A DNA stretch of 64,000 bases, from the NCBI RefSeq assembly GCF_029382225.1, contig NZ_JARLTC010000026.1:1-64000 (forward strand), given 5' to 3'. This DNA comes from Spongiactinospora sp. TRM90649 (lineage in GTDB: Bacteria; Actinomycetota; Actinomycetes; Streptosporangiales; Streptosporangiaceae). The position numbers and the translations under genes were made by a program. Shown here in pieces: positions 32,105 through 40,973 of this stretch (its first letter is position 1; each line of letters begins with the position of its first letter). Below the pieces are notes generated by a model. It made no database searches, had not been told where the DNA came from, and saw only the letters and a program-made list of their open reading frames with translations.

Positions 32105-32890
32105 GTGGATGCCGATCCGAACACCGTCACGGCGATCAGCCGGCGGCTTCGACTCCCGTCGGGGCATGGCTTCCCCAGCCATTCGCACACCACCTGGTCC
32201 TTCGGGCTGGCCTGGACGGGCAGCGCCCGGCTGCGCAGCCGGGGCTCGTGGCACACCGTACGGCCCGCCGTCGCCACGGTGCTGCATCCCGACGAGGTCC
32301 ACGGGGGCGTCACCGCCTCCGGTGGAGCGGAGTACACCGCGATGTCGGTCGCGGCGAACCTGGTCGCCGAGATCGTCGGCCACACCGCGACCCCGACCTT
32401 CGACGACGTGCTCCAGTCGCCGGTCCCGGTCCGGCGCCTGGCCGAGGCGCTCCAGGGGAGGAGCATCACGGGTGCGGACGAGCCCGCCGGGAGCGACCGT
32501 GAGGAGCGGCGCGAGCTGGCGCTGAACGCGCTGGTCCGGATCTTCGCCGGGGCCCGGCTCGGACGGGCGGCCGCGCCGGGCCGCACGCTGGCCGTGGCCG
32601 TGCGGCGGGTGCTCGACGCCCAGTACACCCAGCAGATCTCCGTCCGGTCGATGGCCGAGCACTTCGACGTGGCGATCGGCAGCCTGATCCGTTCCTTCCG
32701 CGGGCACACCGGGCTGACGCCGTACGCGTACGTGGTCTCCCGGCGCATCGATCTGGCCCGGCGGCTCCTGGCCGCCGACGTGCCACCCGCCGACGTGGCC
32801 CGGCGGGCGGGCTTCTACGACCAGGCGCACCTGAACCGGCACTTCGCCCGGCTGGTCGGAGTGTCGCCCGCGGTCTATCGCCGCGCCTGA
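32105..32890 (+). CDS. AraC-family transcriptional regulator
   Basis: This 261-aa protein has a cupin-like N-terminus (GHGFPSHSHTTWSFGLAWTG) and a C-terminal double helix-turn-helix: ISVRSMAEHFDVAIGSLIRS, then PPADVARRAGFYDQAHLNRH and FARLVGVSPAVYRRA. The GTG at 32105 is preceded by AAGGAG with a 7-base spacer, better than an upstream in-frame GTG at 32078. It lies 51 bp before the PLP decarboxylase in the same direction, so it probably controls that gene in response to a small ligand. Confidence 0.88.
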   Translation: MDADPNTVTAISRRLRLPSGHGFPSHSHTTWSFGLAWTGSARLRSRGSWHTVRPAVATVLHPDEVHGGVTASGGAEYTAMSVAANLVAEIVGHTATPTFDDVLQSPVPVRRLAEALQGRSITGADEPAGSDREERRELALNALVRIFAGARLGRAAAPGRTLAVAVRRVLDAQYTQQISVRSMAEHFDVAIGSLIRSFRGHTGLTPYAYVVSRRIDLARRLLAADVPPADVARRAGFYDQAHLNRHFARLVGVSPAVYRRA

Positions 32891-32941
32891 AATGTCAACA
32901 TCGTCCAAGACACCCGAGGACGGACACCCCCATGCTGAGCT

Positions 32942-34447
32942 ATGGATCCTGACCGTGCGCCGTTGCGCCTGACGGCAGAAGAGATGCGGCGGTTCGGATA
33001 CGCCGCCGTCGACCTTGTGATCGATCGTCTGACGGGGCCGCGTGCGCCCCGGCCTGGCCGTCCCGATACCGACCGGCTTCGGCGGGAGCCGATTCCCACC
33101 GGGCGGCGGCCCCCGGAGGAGGTCCTTGGGCAGGTCGCCGCCGACATCCTGCCGCCGGAGGCGGTGACCGACGATCCGCGGCACTTCTCCTACCTGCCCG
33201 GGGCCGGGAACTACGTGGGGGCGATCGCCGACTTCATGGCGTCCAGCGCCAACGTCTCCACCGAGCACTGGCTGGCCGGGGAGCGGGCGGCCAGGGTGGA
33301 GGAGGTGGTCCTCGACTGGGTCCGCGTGGCGTACGGGCTGCCCGAGACGGCCGGCGGGCTGTTCACCGGCGGGGGCATCGCCTCCACGCTGACCGCGCTG
33401 CACGCGGCGCGGGCGGAGCGGCTCGGCCGTCCCGACGCGCGAGGCCGGGTGTACGTCGGCGACCAGTCCAACCCGGCGATCGCCCGCGGGCTGGCCTACC
33501 TGGGTTTCGGGAGCGCCCAGGTGCGCACGCTGACCACGGACGGCCGGGCGGCGCTCGACCCGGCGGACCTCGAAGCCGCGATCCGCGCCGACCGCGCCGA
33601 GGCCGGCCGCGACGCCGGGGCCACGCCGTTCTGCGTCGTCGCGACCGCCGGGACGATGAGCACCGGTGCCGTCGATCCGCTGGAGGAGATCGCCGACATC
33701 TGCGCCGAGCACGGCGTCTGGCTGCACGTGGACGCCACCTACGGCGGGGCCGCGACCGTGGTGCAGCAGGGCAGGCGTCTGCTGCGCGGGCTCGAACGGG
33801 CCGACTCCATCGCGGTGGACCCGTACAAGTGGTGGTCCCGGTCCTACGACGTGGGCTGCACGCTGTTCCGCGACGGCGGGGTGCTGCGCCGGGCGTTCCC
33901 GACGTTCGCCGGGCACCCGGCCGGAGACCGCGACGCGCACGACCCGGCGAACGTCCACGACAACGACGCGCGGCCGTCCCACGGCTTCCACGCGCTGCAC
34001 CTGTGGATGTCGCTGCAGGTCTTCGGCCTGGACACGATCCACGACGCGGTCGAGCACGGCATCGCCCTGGCGGAGTACGCGGAGAAGCTGCTCAGGGAGC
34101 GGGCGCACTGGCGGATCGTCACGCCCGCCCAGCTCGGCATCGTCACCTTCCGGCCGCACCTGCCGCAGCTCCCGCCGGACGCCGTCGACCGGATCACCGG
34201 GGCGGTGGCCCGCGCCACGCTGGACGACGGGCACGCGCTGGTCCTGACCACCGACGTGGGCGGGCGGCCGGTGCTCCGGCTGCGCACGACCCACCCGGAG
34301 ACGGTGCTGGAGGACCTCACCTCGACCATCGCCCTGCTGGACCGGCTGCTCGACGCCGAGACGACGATTTCCCTCACCGGGTCTCATACCGAGTCCCATA
34401 CGGAGCCGGGTCCGGTACAGCCCCGGTTCCCGCGCGGCCCGGAATGA
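32942..34447 (+). CDS. PLP-dependent aromatic/acidic amino-acid decarboxylase
   Basis: This 501-aa group-II decarboxylase has an N-terminal PLP-fold region and the PLP-lysine in VDPYKWWSRSYDVGCTLF (the usual form is HKW). VDATYGGAA matches the DA(A) motif that contacts the pyridine ring. It removes CO2 from an amino acid to give an amine; the substrate, aromatic amino acid, histidine, diaminobutyrate or other, cannot be read. A perfect hairpin terminator follows. The AraC gene upstream is the likely regulator. Confidence 0.88.
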   Translation: MDPDRAPLRLTAEEMRRFGYAAVDLVIDRLTGPRAPRPGRPDTDRLRREPIPTGRRPPEEVLGQVAADILPPEAVTDDPRHFSYLPGAGNYVGAIADFMASSANVSTEHWLAGERAARVEEVVLDWVRVAYGLPETAGGLFTGGGIASTLTALHAARAERLGRPDARGRVYVGDQSNPAIARGLAYLGFGSAQVRTLTTDGRAALDPADLEAAIRADRAEAGRDAGATPFCVVATAGTMSTGAVDPLEEIADICAEHGVWLHVDATYGGAATVVQQGRRLLRGLERADSIAVDPYKWWSRSYDVGCTLFRDGGVLRRAFPTFAGHPAGDRDAHDPANVHDNDARPSHGFHALHLWMSLQVFGLDTIHDAVEHGIALAEYAEKLLRERAHWRIVTPAQLGIVTFRPHLPQLPPDAVDRITGAVARATLDDGHALVLTTDVGGRPVLRLRTTHPETVLEDLTSTIALLDRLLDAETTISLTGSHTESHTEPGPVQPRFPRGPE

Positions 34448-34457
34448 AGTCCCTCCA

Positions 34458-34480
34458 GGTCCCCGCCACCGGCGGGGACC
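34458..34480. terminator. terminator between convergent genes
   Basis: GGTCCCCGCC pairs exactly with GGCGGGGACC around ACC, between the decarboxylase stop (34447) and the GlxA stop (34512). It can serve both directions. Confidence 0.8.
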
Positions 34481-34511
34481 TGCGGGGATCATCGGTCGCT
34501 GCGCGTCCGGT

Positions 34512-35534
34512 TCAGGCCGTGCATGGGTCGTCCGACCTGCGCAGCGGTTTCAGTGGTGGCAGGTCGCCGGAGGGCGGGTTCGCCGCCCGCCTGAACGTCT
34601 GCCGGTAGGCGCGGGGGGAGATCCCCCGGTGTTTGATGAACTGCTCGCGCAGCACCGCGACGGAGTTGTAGCCGACGAGCCTGCTGATCTCCTCCAGGTT
34701 GAGATCCGTGGTCTCCAGTAGTTCCTCCGCGTGTTTGAGGCGTTGTGCGAGCAGCCAGGCGTGCGGGGTCGTGCCGGTGACGGCCCGGAACCGGCGGGCG
34801 AAGGTGCGGGGGCTCATCAGCGCGTGGGCGGCCAGTTCGCTGACCGACGTGCGCTTGTCGAGGTTGGCGCGGGCCCAGTCCATGGCGTCGTGGAGCTGCC
34901 GTTCGGCGCTTGAGGGGACGGGCGTGCTGAAGTACTGGGCCTGATCTCCCTCGCGGTGCGGCGGGGTGATCATTTCGCGGGCGATGGTGTTGGCCACCGC
35001 GGTCCCGTGCTCGCGGCGGACGAGGTGGAGGCACATGTCGATCCCGGCAGCCTCACCGGCCCCGGTGAGGATGTTCCCCTCGTCGATGTAGAGCACCTCG
35101 GGGACGACGGTGACCGCCGGGTAGCGGGCGGCGAAGTCGTGGACCAGGCTCCAGTGGGTGGTGGCGCGGCGCCCGTCGAGGAGACCGGCGGCGGCCAGTG
35201 TGTAGCTCGATGTGTAGAAGCCGGCGATGATCGCCCCACGACGGTGGGCGGTGTGCAACGCGTCGCGGAGGTCGCCGGACAGAGAGAGCGGGGGATTGTC
35301 AGGAGGGAGCAGGATGACGAGGTCGGCCTCGGTGAGCCGGTCGAGCCCCGCGTTCACTCGTATGGGCAGAGCCAGATCGGTGTAGATCAGGCCAGGCCGC
35401 TCGGCGCAGATCGTCAGGTCGAACCCTGTTCCACCCCTGTCAGACCGATCCGCGAAACCTTTGCCAATGCTCCCCAGGGCGAATGTGCTCATGCCCTGTG
35501 TCGCGAAGGCCACAACTGAACGGAACGATGTCAC
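34512..35534 (-). CDS. GlxA-type regulator (DJ-1/PfpI domain plus AraC HTH)
   Basis: This 340-aa protein joins an N-terminal DJ-1/PfpI-like domain (about 1-185) to a C-terminal AraC-type HTH (SVSELAAHALMSPRTFARRF, then NLEEISRLVGYNSVAVLREQ). The PfpI region contains AGFYTSSYTLAAAGLLDG, where a cysteine is usual; the site reads Y-T, so amidase activity is unlikely. Such proteins regulate amine, carnitine or antibiotic genes. It converges with the decarboxylase gene; its promoter lies in the AT-richer region beyond 35534. Its effector and targets are unknown. Confidence 0.87.
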   Translation of the reverse strand: MTSFRSVVAFATQGMSTFALGSIGKGFADRSDRGGTGFDLTICAERPGLIYTDLALPIRVNAGLDRLTEADLVILLPPDNPPLSLSGDLRDALHTAHRRGAIIAGFYTSSYTLAAAGLLDGRRATTHWSLVHDFAARYPAVTVVPEVLYIDEGNILTGAGEAAGIDMCLHLVRREHGTAVANTIAREMITPPHREGDQAQYFSTPVPSSAERQLHDAMDWARANLDKRTSVSELAAHALMSPRTFARRFRAVTGTTPHAWLLAQRLKHAEELLETTDLNLEEISRLVGYNSVAVLREQFIKHRGISPRAYRQTFRRAANPPSGDLPPLKPLRRSDDPCTA

Positions 35535-35854
35535 TACGTCATTATTACAGAACGGGTGTCGCCGGAATAAGAATGTACGGCGTCAACCTAGAACCTTCCA
35601 GGATTCCTGAAGAATGTTACGCCAGGTCATCGAATTAAGGATCGCGATAGCGCGCCGACCGGCCTTCTATTTTTTATGAACAATCGCTCCTAAGGGGTTG
35701 AGCGTTTCGGCGCGGCGGTGGCCGTCCCCCGCCGACCGGGCGGCTGGGGGTCAGGTTGGCAGGAAACCGTGGGTATTAGGCACGTGTTCGACTGGTGGGC
35801 TGGGATTTTCGGGTGGGAGGCTGGACGCTCGATATCTCGCACACGGGAGGAACC
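35535..35854. other. AT-richer intergenic region before the small secreted peptide
   Basis: 320 bases with AT-rich patches (for example near 35670-35685) between the divergent GlxA gene and the 53-aa secreted peptide. It contains the first copy of a 17-bp repeat (35756-35772) about 85 bases before the peptide start. No protein-like frame was found. Confidence 0.5.
35756..35772 (+). repeat. 17-bp direct repeat, copy 1
   Basis: TTGGCAGGAAACCGTGG recurs at 36834-36850 with one base changed (A for the second C). This copy lies 82 bases before the small secreted peptide gene. Confidence 0.5.
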
Positions 35855-36016
35855 ATGCGACGCACCATTGGGGCGCTGCTCGCCACCGCCGCCTTCTCCG
35901 CCGTTCTCGCCGTCGTCGGCGCCGCTCCGAGCCTGGCCGATGACAGCGTACGGATCACCGATAGCGTGCGTATCACCAATGGCGGTGTCGTGGTCGCCGG
36001 AAATCGCGACTGGTGA
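35855..36016 (+). CDS. 53-aa secreted peptide with tandem DSVRIT
   Basis: The ATG at 35855 follows GGGAGGAACC. Residues 1-28 form a signal peptide (MRRTIGALLATAAFSAVLAV and then a site near PSLA). The mature part of about 25 residues begins DDSVRITDSVRITN, a tandem repeat, and ends GVVVAGNRDW. It has no cysteine. I do not recognise a family. It could be a surface or signalling peptide; a second tiny secreted peptide follows after about 80 bases. Confidence 0.6.
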   Translation: MRRTIGALLATAAFSAVLAVVGAAPSLADDSVRITDSVRITNGGVVVAGNRDW

Positions 36017-36098
36017 TTTCACCATATCTGGAAACGAACGGGATGGATATCCCTCTGATGGTTGGCATCGGGGCCCCGACCTGAAGAGGGAGCAATAG

Positions 36099-36302
36099 TT
36101 GAGATATATCAGACATACTGCGCTGGGCTCGCTGCTCGCCGTGGCGGCCGCCTGTACGGTGGCCGCCACGGCGTCGGCGAGCGCCACGCCCACCCCCAAG
36201 CCCGCCCACACGAGCGCCCACTCAAAGAGAGCGGAAAGCCTCTGTGGTCCACCAAGACCGGCGGTAACTGCGCCGACCGAATCGGCGAACCTTCTCGGAT
36301 GA
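36099..36302 (+). CDS. 67-aa probable secreted peptide with TTG start
   Basis: The TTG at 36099 is preceded by GAGGGAG at about nine bases. A signal peptide (MRYIRHTALGSLLAVAAACT, then VAATASASA) is followed by a Pro/Thr/Ala-rich region with one mature cysteine (AESLCGPPRP) and the end TESANLLG. No family is recognised. The gene follows the 53-aa peptide and is ended by a perfect hairpin. The second half could instead be read in another frame, so the C-terminus is uncertain. Confidence 0.5.
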   Translation: MRYIRHTALGSLLAVAAACTVAATASASATPTPKPAHTSAHSKRAESLCGPPRPAVTAPTESANLLG

Positions 36303-36304
36303 AC

Positions 36305-36332
36305 GGCCGGGCGCGGTGCACCGCGCCCGGCC
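36305..36332. terminator. terminator between the peptide gene and the ArsR gene
   Basis: GGCCGGGCGCGG pairs exactly with CCGCGCCCGGCC around TGCA, between the peptide stop (36302) and the ArsR stop (36372). Confidence 0.8.
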
Positions 36333-36371
36333 TGTTCGTGTTCCGGCGGCGAACCGCCGTTCCTCGGTGCG

Positions 36372-36734
36372 TCAGATGACGCCTCGCCCCGGTGACGTAC
36401 GGTGAGCGATCCCGCCGCCCAGCCAGAACAGGTCCAGCAGCGTCTGCGCGCGGGACGTCCGCTCGATCCACACTTCACGCCCCCGCCGATCGCGTGAGAT
36501 CAGCCGCGCGTCCTGAAGTCGGTCGCAGTGGTAGGTGATTCCGGCCGGGGTGATGTTGACCAAGGCCGCCACGGTGCCCATGGTCATCGGCCGGTCCAGC
36601 AGGCACAGGAGTTCGGCCCTGGTGTGCCCGACGAGTGAGGCCAGTTCCCGGAAGGCGAGCGCTTCGGTCAGGGAACGGGGGTCACCGGGACCGGGCAGTG
36701 CCGTCGAGGGGAACCCGTTCTTCTGATCAAGCAT
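36372..36734 (-). CDS. ArsR-type winged-helix regulator
   Basis: This 120-aa protein has a winged-helix fold: LASLVGHTRAELLCLLDRPM, then TMGTVAALVNITPAGITYHC and DRLQDARLISRDRRGREVWI. It lacks the CxC metal motif of ArsR metal sensors, so it more likely senses another cue. It converges on the small secreted peptide genes and diverges from the ABC uptake operon; the divergent region holds the second copy of the 17-bp repeat. Its target is unknown. Confidence 0.8.
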   Translation of the reverse strand: MLDQKNGFPSTALPGPGDPRSLTEALAFRELASLVGHTRAELLCLLDRPMTMGTVAALVNITPAGITYHCDRLQDARLISRDRRGREVWIERTSRAQTLLDLFWLGGGIAHRTSPGRGVI

Positions 36735-37040
36735 TGTGCGCTCCTGCCATGTTTCGTACTGCTCACCCCGATAAACCGCACCCTAGCTGCGGAAACATCC
36801 GCTCGGTGGAATGTGGCAGGGAGTCGGTGAACATTGGCAGGAAAACGTGGACGCCCTCGGGTGATTCAAGCCGGAGTCAACCGACTCATTCAAAATGGGA
36901 ACACCAGTTCTATATCAAGCCCGATTCAAGATCGATTGCCTGGCGGTCTTCCCGTTTCGGGAAAAATTCGTTATAACAACCTAATGATGTAACGACATCG
37001 CCTCTGTCGGCGGCGTCGTGGTGGGGAGGAGGTACCCCCT
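36735..37040. other. divergent promoter region between the ArsR gene and the sugar uptake operon
   Basis: 306 bases, AT-richer in the right half (near 36900-36990). A GTTATAAC palindrome at 36972-36979 could be part of a GntR operator for the uptake operon, whose GntR is encoded downstream. No full DasR-type site was seen. Confidence 0.45.
36834..36850 (+). repeat. 17-bp direct repeat, copy 2
   Basis: TTGGCAGGAAAACGTGG matches copy 1 at 35756-35772 in 16 of 17 bases. It lies 100 bases before the ArsR start, on the opposite strand sense. Confidence 0.5.
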
Positions 37041-38384
37041 TTGAGGATCAGTACGAGGCGTGCCGCGTTGACCGCGGCGGCGCTGGTCGTGGGTGTCGGC
37101 TCGATGGCGGCCTGCGGCGGACAGAACGACGACGCGGGCGGAGGCTCCGGAGGCAAGCAGACGATCTCGTTTCTCACGCACTGGGGACCTGAACAGGTCA
37201 AGGCCCTGAAGACGGCGGCGTCGGAGTTCGAGAAGAAGAACCCCGGCATCTCGGTGAACGTGCGCGCGGTGCCGTTCGCCAACCTGCTGAGCACGCTGCG
37301 CACCCAGGGCAGCAGCCCGAACGGCCCGACCATCGCGAGCATCTACGACCTGTGGCTGCCCGAGCTGGTGCGCGACGGCCTGGCCGCGCCCGCCCCGGCC
37401 GACGTGAGCAAGGACCTGTCCGCGGGCTGGCCGGAGAACCTGGTGCAGGGCGTCACCAAGGACGGGCAGCCCCGGGGATACCCGAACGAGGTCGACCTCT
37501 ACGCGCTCAACTACAACAAGAAGCTGTTCGCCGCCGCGGGCGTGACCGAGCCGCCGAAGACGTGGGACGAGCTCGTGCAGACCGCCCGCAAGCTCACCAA
37601 GCGCGAGGGCGGCAAGGTCACCCAGCAGGGCTTCGGCGTGATCACGAGCTGGCCCGCCGGAGTGGCCCACCCGTGGCTGTCACTGGTCAACTCCAACGGC
37701 GGCGCGATGCTGGACGGCGACGGCAAGCCGACCCTCACCGACCCGAAGGTGAAGGCCGCCGCCGAGCTGTACGCCAACCTGATCAAGGACGGCGCGACCC
37801 AGCCCTCGATGAGCAACGCCAACGCCAACACCACCGGCCCCTACCTGGACAACTTCGTCAACGGCAAGACCGGCATGATCGTCATGGCGAACTGGTGGCA
37901 GAGCGCCCTGAAGGACGCCATGGGCTCCCGCTACTCCGACGTGGGCGTGGCCCCCATCCCGGTCGGCCCCGACGGCGAGAAGTCGGCCGCGGTGTCGTAC
38001 TCCTGGCTGACCGTGGTCAACGGCAAGGCCGCCAAGCCGCGCCAGGACGCCGCGTGGAAGTTCCTGACCTATCTCAACGGCCCGGACAGTGGCAAGCAGG
38101 GCTCCTCGGCCATGGGCGACATCCTGACCTCGATGGGCATCCTGCCCAGCAGGACCAGCGATCTCACCGCGCACCAGGACGAGCTGTCCGACCCGTTCCT
38201 GGCCGCGTACATCAAGGAGCTGCCCAACGCGGTGCCGTTCCCGTCGGTGCTCGGCGGTGAGGCGATGAGCCAGGCGCTGCAGAAGCACGTGGAGAACATC
38301 GTGTTCGGTAAGGCGAGCGCCGAGGAGGCCATGACGGCGGCGCAGCGCGAGATCGCCGACATCCTGACCAAGGCAGGCGCGTGA
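37041..38384 (+). CDS. sugar ABC transporter substrate-binding lipoprotein
   Basis: This 447-aa protein begins with a lipoprotein signal whose lipobox is SMAAC (MRISTRRAALTAAALVVGVG region). The mature part has the family-1 solute-binding pattern: TISFLTHWGPEQVKALKTAA, LYALNYNKKLFAAAGV, PKTWDELVQTARKL. The TTG at 37041 has GGAGGAGG eight bases upstream. With the two permeases it forms a CUT1-type importer. An amino sugar or oligosaccharide substrate is suggested by the ROK kinase and SIS protein in the same operon; the ATPase is not in the operon, as is common in actinomycetes where a shared MsiK serves. Confidence 0.9.
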   Translation: MRISTRRAALTAAALVVGVGSMAACGGQNDDAGGGSGGKQTISFLTHWGPEQVKALKTAASEFEKKNPGISVNVRAVPFANLLSTLRTQGSSPNGPTIASIYDLWLPELVRDGLAAPAPADVSKDLSAGWPENLVQGVTKDGQPRGYPNEVDLYALNYNKKLFAAAGVTEPPKTWDELVQTARKLTKREGGKVTQQGFGVITSWPAGVAHPWLSLVNSNGGAMLDGDGKPTLTDPKVKAAAELYANLIKDGATQPSMSNANANTTGPYLDNFVNGKTGMIVMANWWQSALKDAMGSRYSDVGVAPIPVGPDGEKSAAVSYSWLTVVNGKAAKPRQDAAWKFLTYLNGPDSGKQGSSAMGDILTSMGILPSRTSDLTAHQDELSDPFLAAYIKELPNAVPFPSVLGGEAMSQALQKHVENIVFGKASAEEAMTAAQREIADILTKAGA

Positions 38385-39286
38385 GGACGCGCCGGGGGCG
38401 GGGGCCGGCCGTCGGCGGATCGGGGAGAGGTCTCGCGACGACGGCGCTGCTGTCGCCCGCGATGCTCATCCTCGGCCTGTTCGTGGTGGTGCCGATCGGG
38501 TTGACCTTCTGGATCAGCCTGCACGACTGGTCCATGTTCACGCCTCTCTCGGAGATGACGTGGCGCGGGCTCGGCAACTACCAGGATCTCCTGGGTAACG
38601 AGGGCTTCTTCACCTCGCTGCGGAACACGCTGGTGTACGTGGTGCTGGTCCTGGTGATCACCCTGCCCCTGGCGCTCGCGCTCGGCATGCTGCTGTACTT
38701 CCCGAAGATCATCGGGAAGGGACTGGCGCGGGCCGTGCTGTTCTCCACGTACGTCGTGCCGACGGTCGCGATCGCGATCGTGTGGGGCGCCCTGTACGCC
38801 CCGGACTACGGGCCGTTCGCGCAGATGTTCAGCCTGATCGGGCTGGATCCGCCGGACTGGCTCAGCGATCCGGGCACGGCGCTGGTCTCGCTGGTGATCT
38901 TCCACGTGTGGCAGATGATCGGCTACTACACGATCCTCATCGTGGCGGGCCTCACCCAGATCCCGGGTGACCTGTACGAGGCGGCGCGCATCGACGGCGC
39001 GGGATTCTGGCGGCAGACGGTGAGCGTGACACTGCCGCTGCTGCGCCGTACGACGACGTTCGTGGCGCTGATCGCGGCGATCAACGCGATCCAGGTGTTC
39101 GACCCGGTCTACATCCTCACCCAGGGCGGGCCGGCGGAGAGCACCACGGTGCTGTCGTTCGCGATCCAGCGGGCGGCGTTCCAGAACGGCCTGGCGGGTC
39201 AGGCCAGCGCGATGGCGTTCAGCCTGCTGGTGGTGCTGCTGGCGGTGGGCGGCCTGTTCCTGGTGGCGATGCGGAGGCGGTCATGA
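38381..39286 (+). CDS. sugar ABC transporter permease (MalF/UgpA type)
   Basis: This 301-aa permease has six membrane helices and the EAA loop LYEAARIDGAGFWRQTVSVTLP. The GTG at 38381 overlaps the stop of the binding-protein gene by four bases, and its own stop overlaps the next permease (ATGA). It forms the heterodimeric channel with the next gene product. Confidence 0.92.
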   Translation: MRTRRGRGPAVGGSGRGLATTALLSPAMLILGLFVVVPIGLTFWISLHDWSMFTPLSEMTWRGLGNYQDLLGNEGFFTSLRNTLVYVVLVLVITLPLALALGMLLYFPKIIGKGLARAVLFSTYVVPTVAIAIVWGALYAPDYGPFAQMFSLIGLDPPDWLSDPGTALVSLVIFHVWQMIGYYTILIVAGLTQIPGDLYEAARIDGAGFWRQTVSVTLPLLRRTTTFVALIAAINAIQVFDPVYILTQGGPAESTTVLSFAIQRAAFQNGLAGQASAMAFSLLVVLLAVGGLFLVAMRRRS

Positions 39287-40110
39287 GGACGGTCGTGGGT
39301 CGCGTCGCGGCCTTCGCGGCGCTCGCGCTGGTGATGCTGCCGCCGTTGTTCCCGCTGTACTGGATGCTGATCTCCAGCCTGAAGGGGCCGGAGGAGCTGC
39401 AGCGGATCCCGCCGTCGTGGTTCCCGTCGGCTCCCGGGTTCGGGGCGTTCGGCGAGGTCTTCGAGGTCGTGCCGTTCGGCAGCGCGTTCCTGAACAGCGT
39501 GCTGATCGCCGGGGTGTCCACGGTGTCGGTGCTGGTCACCAGCGTGATGGCGGGCTACGTGTTCGCGAAATATCACTTCAAGGGACGGGATTTCCTGTTC
39601 TGGGCGGTGGTCGCGACCATGTTCCTGCCGCCGGTGGTGACCCTGGTGCCGCTGTACTGGCTGGTCTCCACGATGGGCCTGGCCGACAGCTACCTCGGCG
39701 TCATGCTGCCCTGGCTGGCCAACGCCTTCGGGATCTTCCTCATGCGGCAGTTCATCGCCGACATCCCGGACGAGCTCATCGACGCCGCCCGGGTGGACGG
39801 CGCGGGCGAGGGCCGCATCCTGCTGCGCGTGATCACCCCGCTGGTGCGCCCCGCGCTGGTGAGCCTGGCGATCTTCGCATTCGTCTTCTACTGGAACAAT
39901 TTCCTGTGGCCCCTGTCGATCCTGCAGGATGACTCGAAGTTCCCGGTGGTGCTCGCGCTCAGCCAACTGCTGTCCTACAGCACGAGCGTGCAGTACCAGA
40001 ACGTGGTCATGGCCGGAGCGCTGATCGCCAGCGTGCCCACGATTCTGGTCTTCCTGCTCGCCCAGCGGGTGTTCGTGCAGAGCATCTCCCGTTCGGGAGT
40101 GAAGGGATGA
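39283..40110 (+). CDS. sugar ABC transporter permease (MalG/UgpE type)
   Basis: This 275-aa permease has six helices and the EAA loop ELIDAARVDGAGEGRILLRV. It is coupled by ATGA overlaps to the first permease and to the ROK gene. Family and order match CUT1 importers for disaccharides or amino sugars. Confidence 0.92.
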   Translation: MRTVVGRVAAFAALALVMLPPLFPLYWMLISSLKGPEELQRIPPSWFPSAPGFGAFGEVFEVVPFGSAFLNSVLIAGVSTVSVLVTSVMAGYVFAKYHFKGRDFLFWAVVATMFLPPVVTLVPLYWLVSTMGLADSYLGVMLPWLANAFGIFLMRQFIADIPDELIDAARVDGAGEGRILLRVITPLVRPALVSLAIFAFVFYWNNFLWPLSILQDDSKFPVVLALSQLLSYSTSVQYQNVVMAGALIASVPTILVFLLAQRVFVQSISRSGVKG

Positions 40111-40973
40111 GAGAGGGTGAGCGGATGAGCGGCGCCGTCCCGGCCACGGGGGCCCGCGTCGGCGTCGACATCGGCGGCACCTCCGTCCGGGTCCTGCGGG
40201 AGTCCGGCGGGGTGCGCGGCGAGGTGCGGGCCGTGCCGGTGCCCGGGTCCTACGACGAGCTGCTCGGCCTGCTGACCGAGCTGGCCGGGCCCGGCCCGGC
40301 CGTGATCGGCGTGGGGCTGCCTGGCACGTCGGACGGCGGGCGGCCGATGTTCGTCCCGGCGCTGCCCTGGCTCCAGGGCCGCCCGTTCGCCGAAGACCTG
40401 CGGTCCCGTACCGGCGCTCCGGTACGCCTCGGGCTGGACGGTCACCTCACCCTGCTCGCCGAGGCCGCTGAAGGGGCGGCCGAGGGCGCGCGCTCCGCCG
40501 TCCTGGTCGCCGTGGGCACCGGGATCGGCGGCGCGCTGATGATCGACGGGCGGGTGTGGCGCGGCGCGCACGGCAGCGCCGGTTCGTGGGGCTGGCTGCC
40601 CTCTGGCGACGAGGGCGTGGAGCGGGGGCACGGGCCGTACGAACTGGCGGCCTCGGGCACCGCGCTCGGCCCGCGCGGCCCGGAACTGGTCTCCGCCGCG
40701 CGCGACGGAGACCAGGCCGCCCTCACCGAGCTGCGGCCCTACGCCGCCCGGCTCGGACGCGGGATCGCCGCGCTGGCCAGCGTCCTCGACCCCGAGGTGA
40801 TCCTGGTCGGCGGCGGGCTCAGCGGCGCCATGGACGTACTCGCACCACTGCTGGACATCGACAGGTTCGCCTCGCCCGACGGCCGGCGGGTGCCGGTGCG
40901 CGCCGCAGCGCTCGGGCCGTACGCGGGGGTGGTCGGCGCGCTGCTCGCCGCCGGGATGGGAGACGAATGGTGA
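40107..40973 (+). CDS. ROK-family sugar kinase
   Basis: This 288-aa protein has the ROK phosphate-1 motif VGVDIGGTSVRVL and the ATP site LVAVGTGIGGALMIDGR. The catalytic-Asp segment of family members, usually ND-A--A, reads GLDGHLTLLAEA here, so the key Asp may be the one in GLDG. The zinc loop of repressor-type ROKs is missing. It should phosphorylate the imported sugar. A start at 40125 (MSGAVP) is also possible. Confidence 0.85.
   Translation: MREGERMSGAVPATGARVGVDIGGTSVRVLRESGGVRGEVRAVPVPGSYDELLGLLTELAGPGPAVIGVGLPGTSDGGRPMFVPALPWLQGRPFAEDLRSRTGAPVRLGLDGHLTLLAEAAEGAAEGARSAVLVAVGTGIGGALMIDGRVWRGAHGSAGSWGWLPSGDEGVERGHGPYELAASGTALGPRGPELVSAARDGDQAALTELRPYAARLGRGIAALASVLDPEVILVGGGLSGAMDVLAPLLDIDRFASPDGRRVPVRAAALGPYAGVVGALLAAGMGDEW

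Noticed and set aside
34458..34480. Hairpin as a possible attachment site or IS end
   Set aside because: It lies between convergent genes and has a classic terminator form; no element genes or flanking repeats are present.
35701..36098. Overlapping plus frames around the 53-aa peptide
   Set aside because: They lack ribosome sites and signal peptides; the ATG at 35855 with GGGAGG is the only well-supported start.
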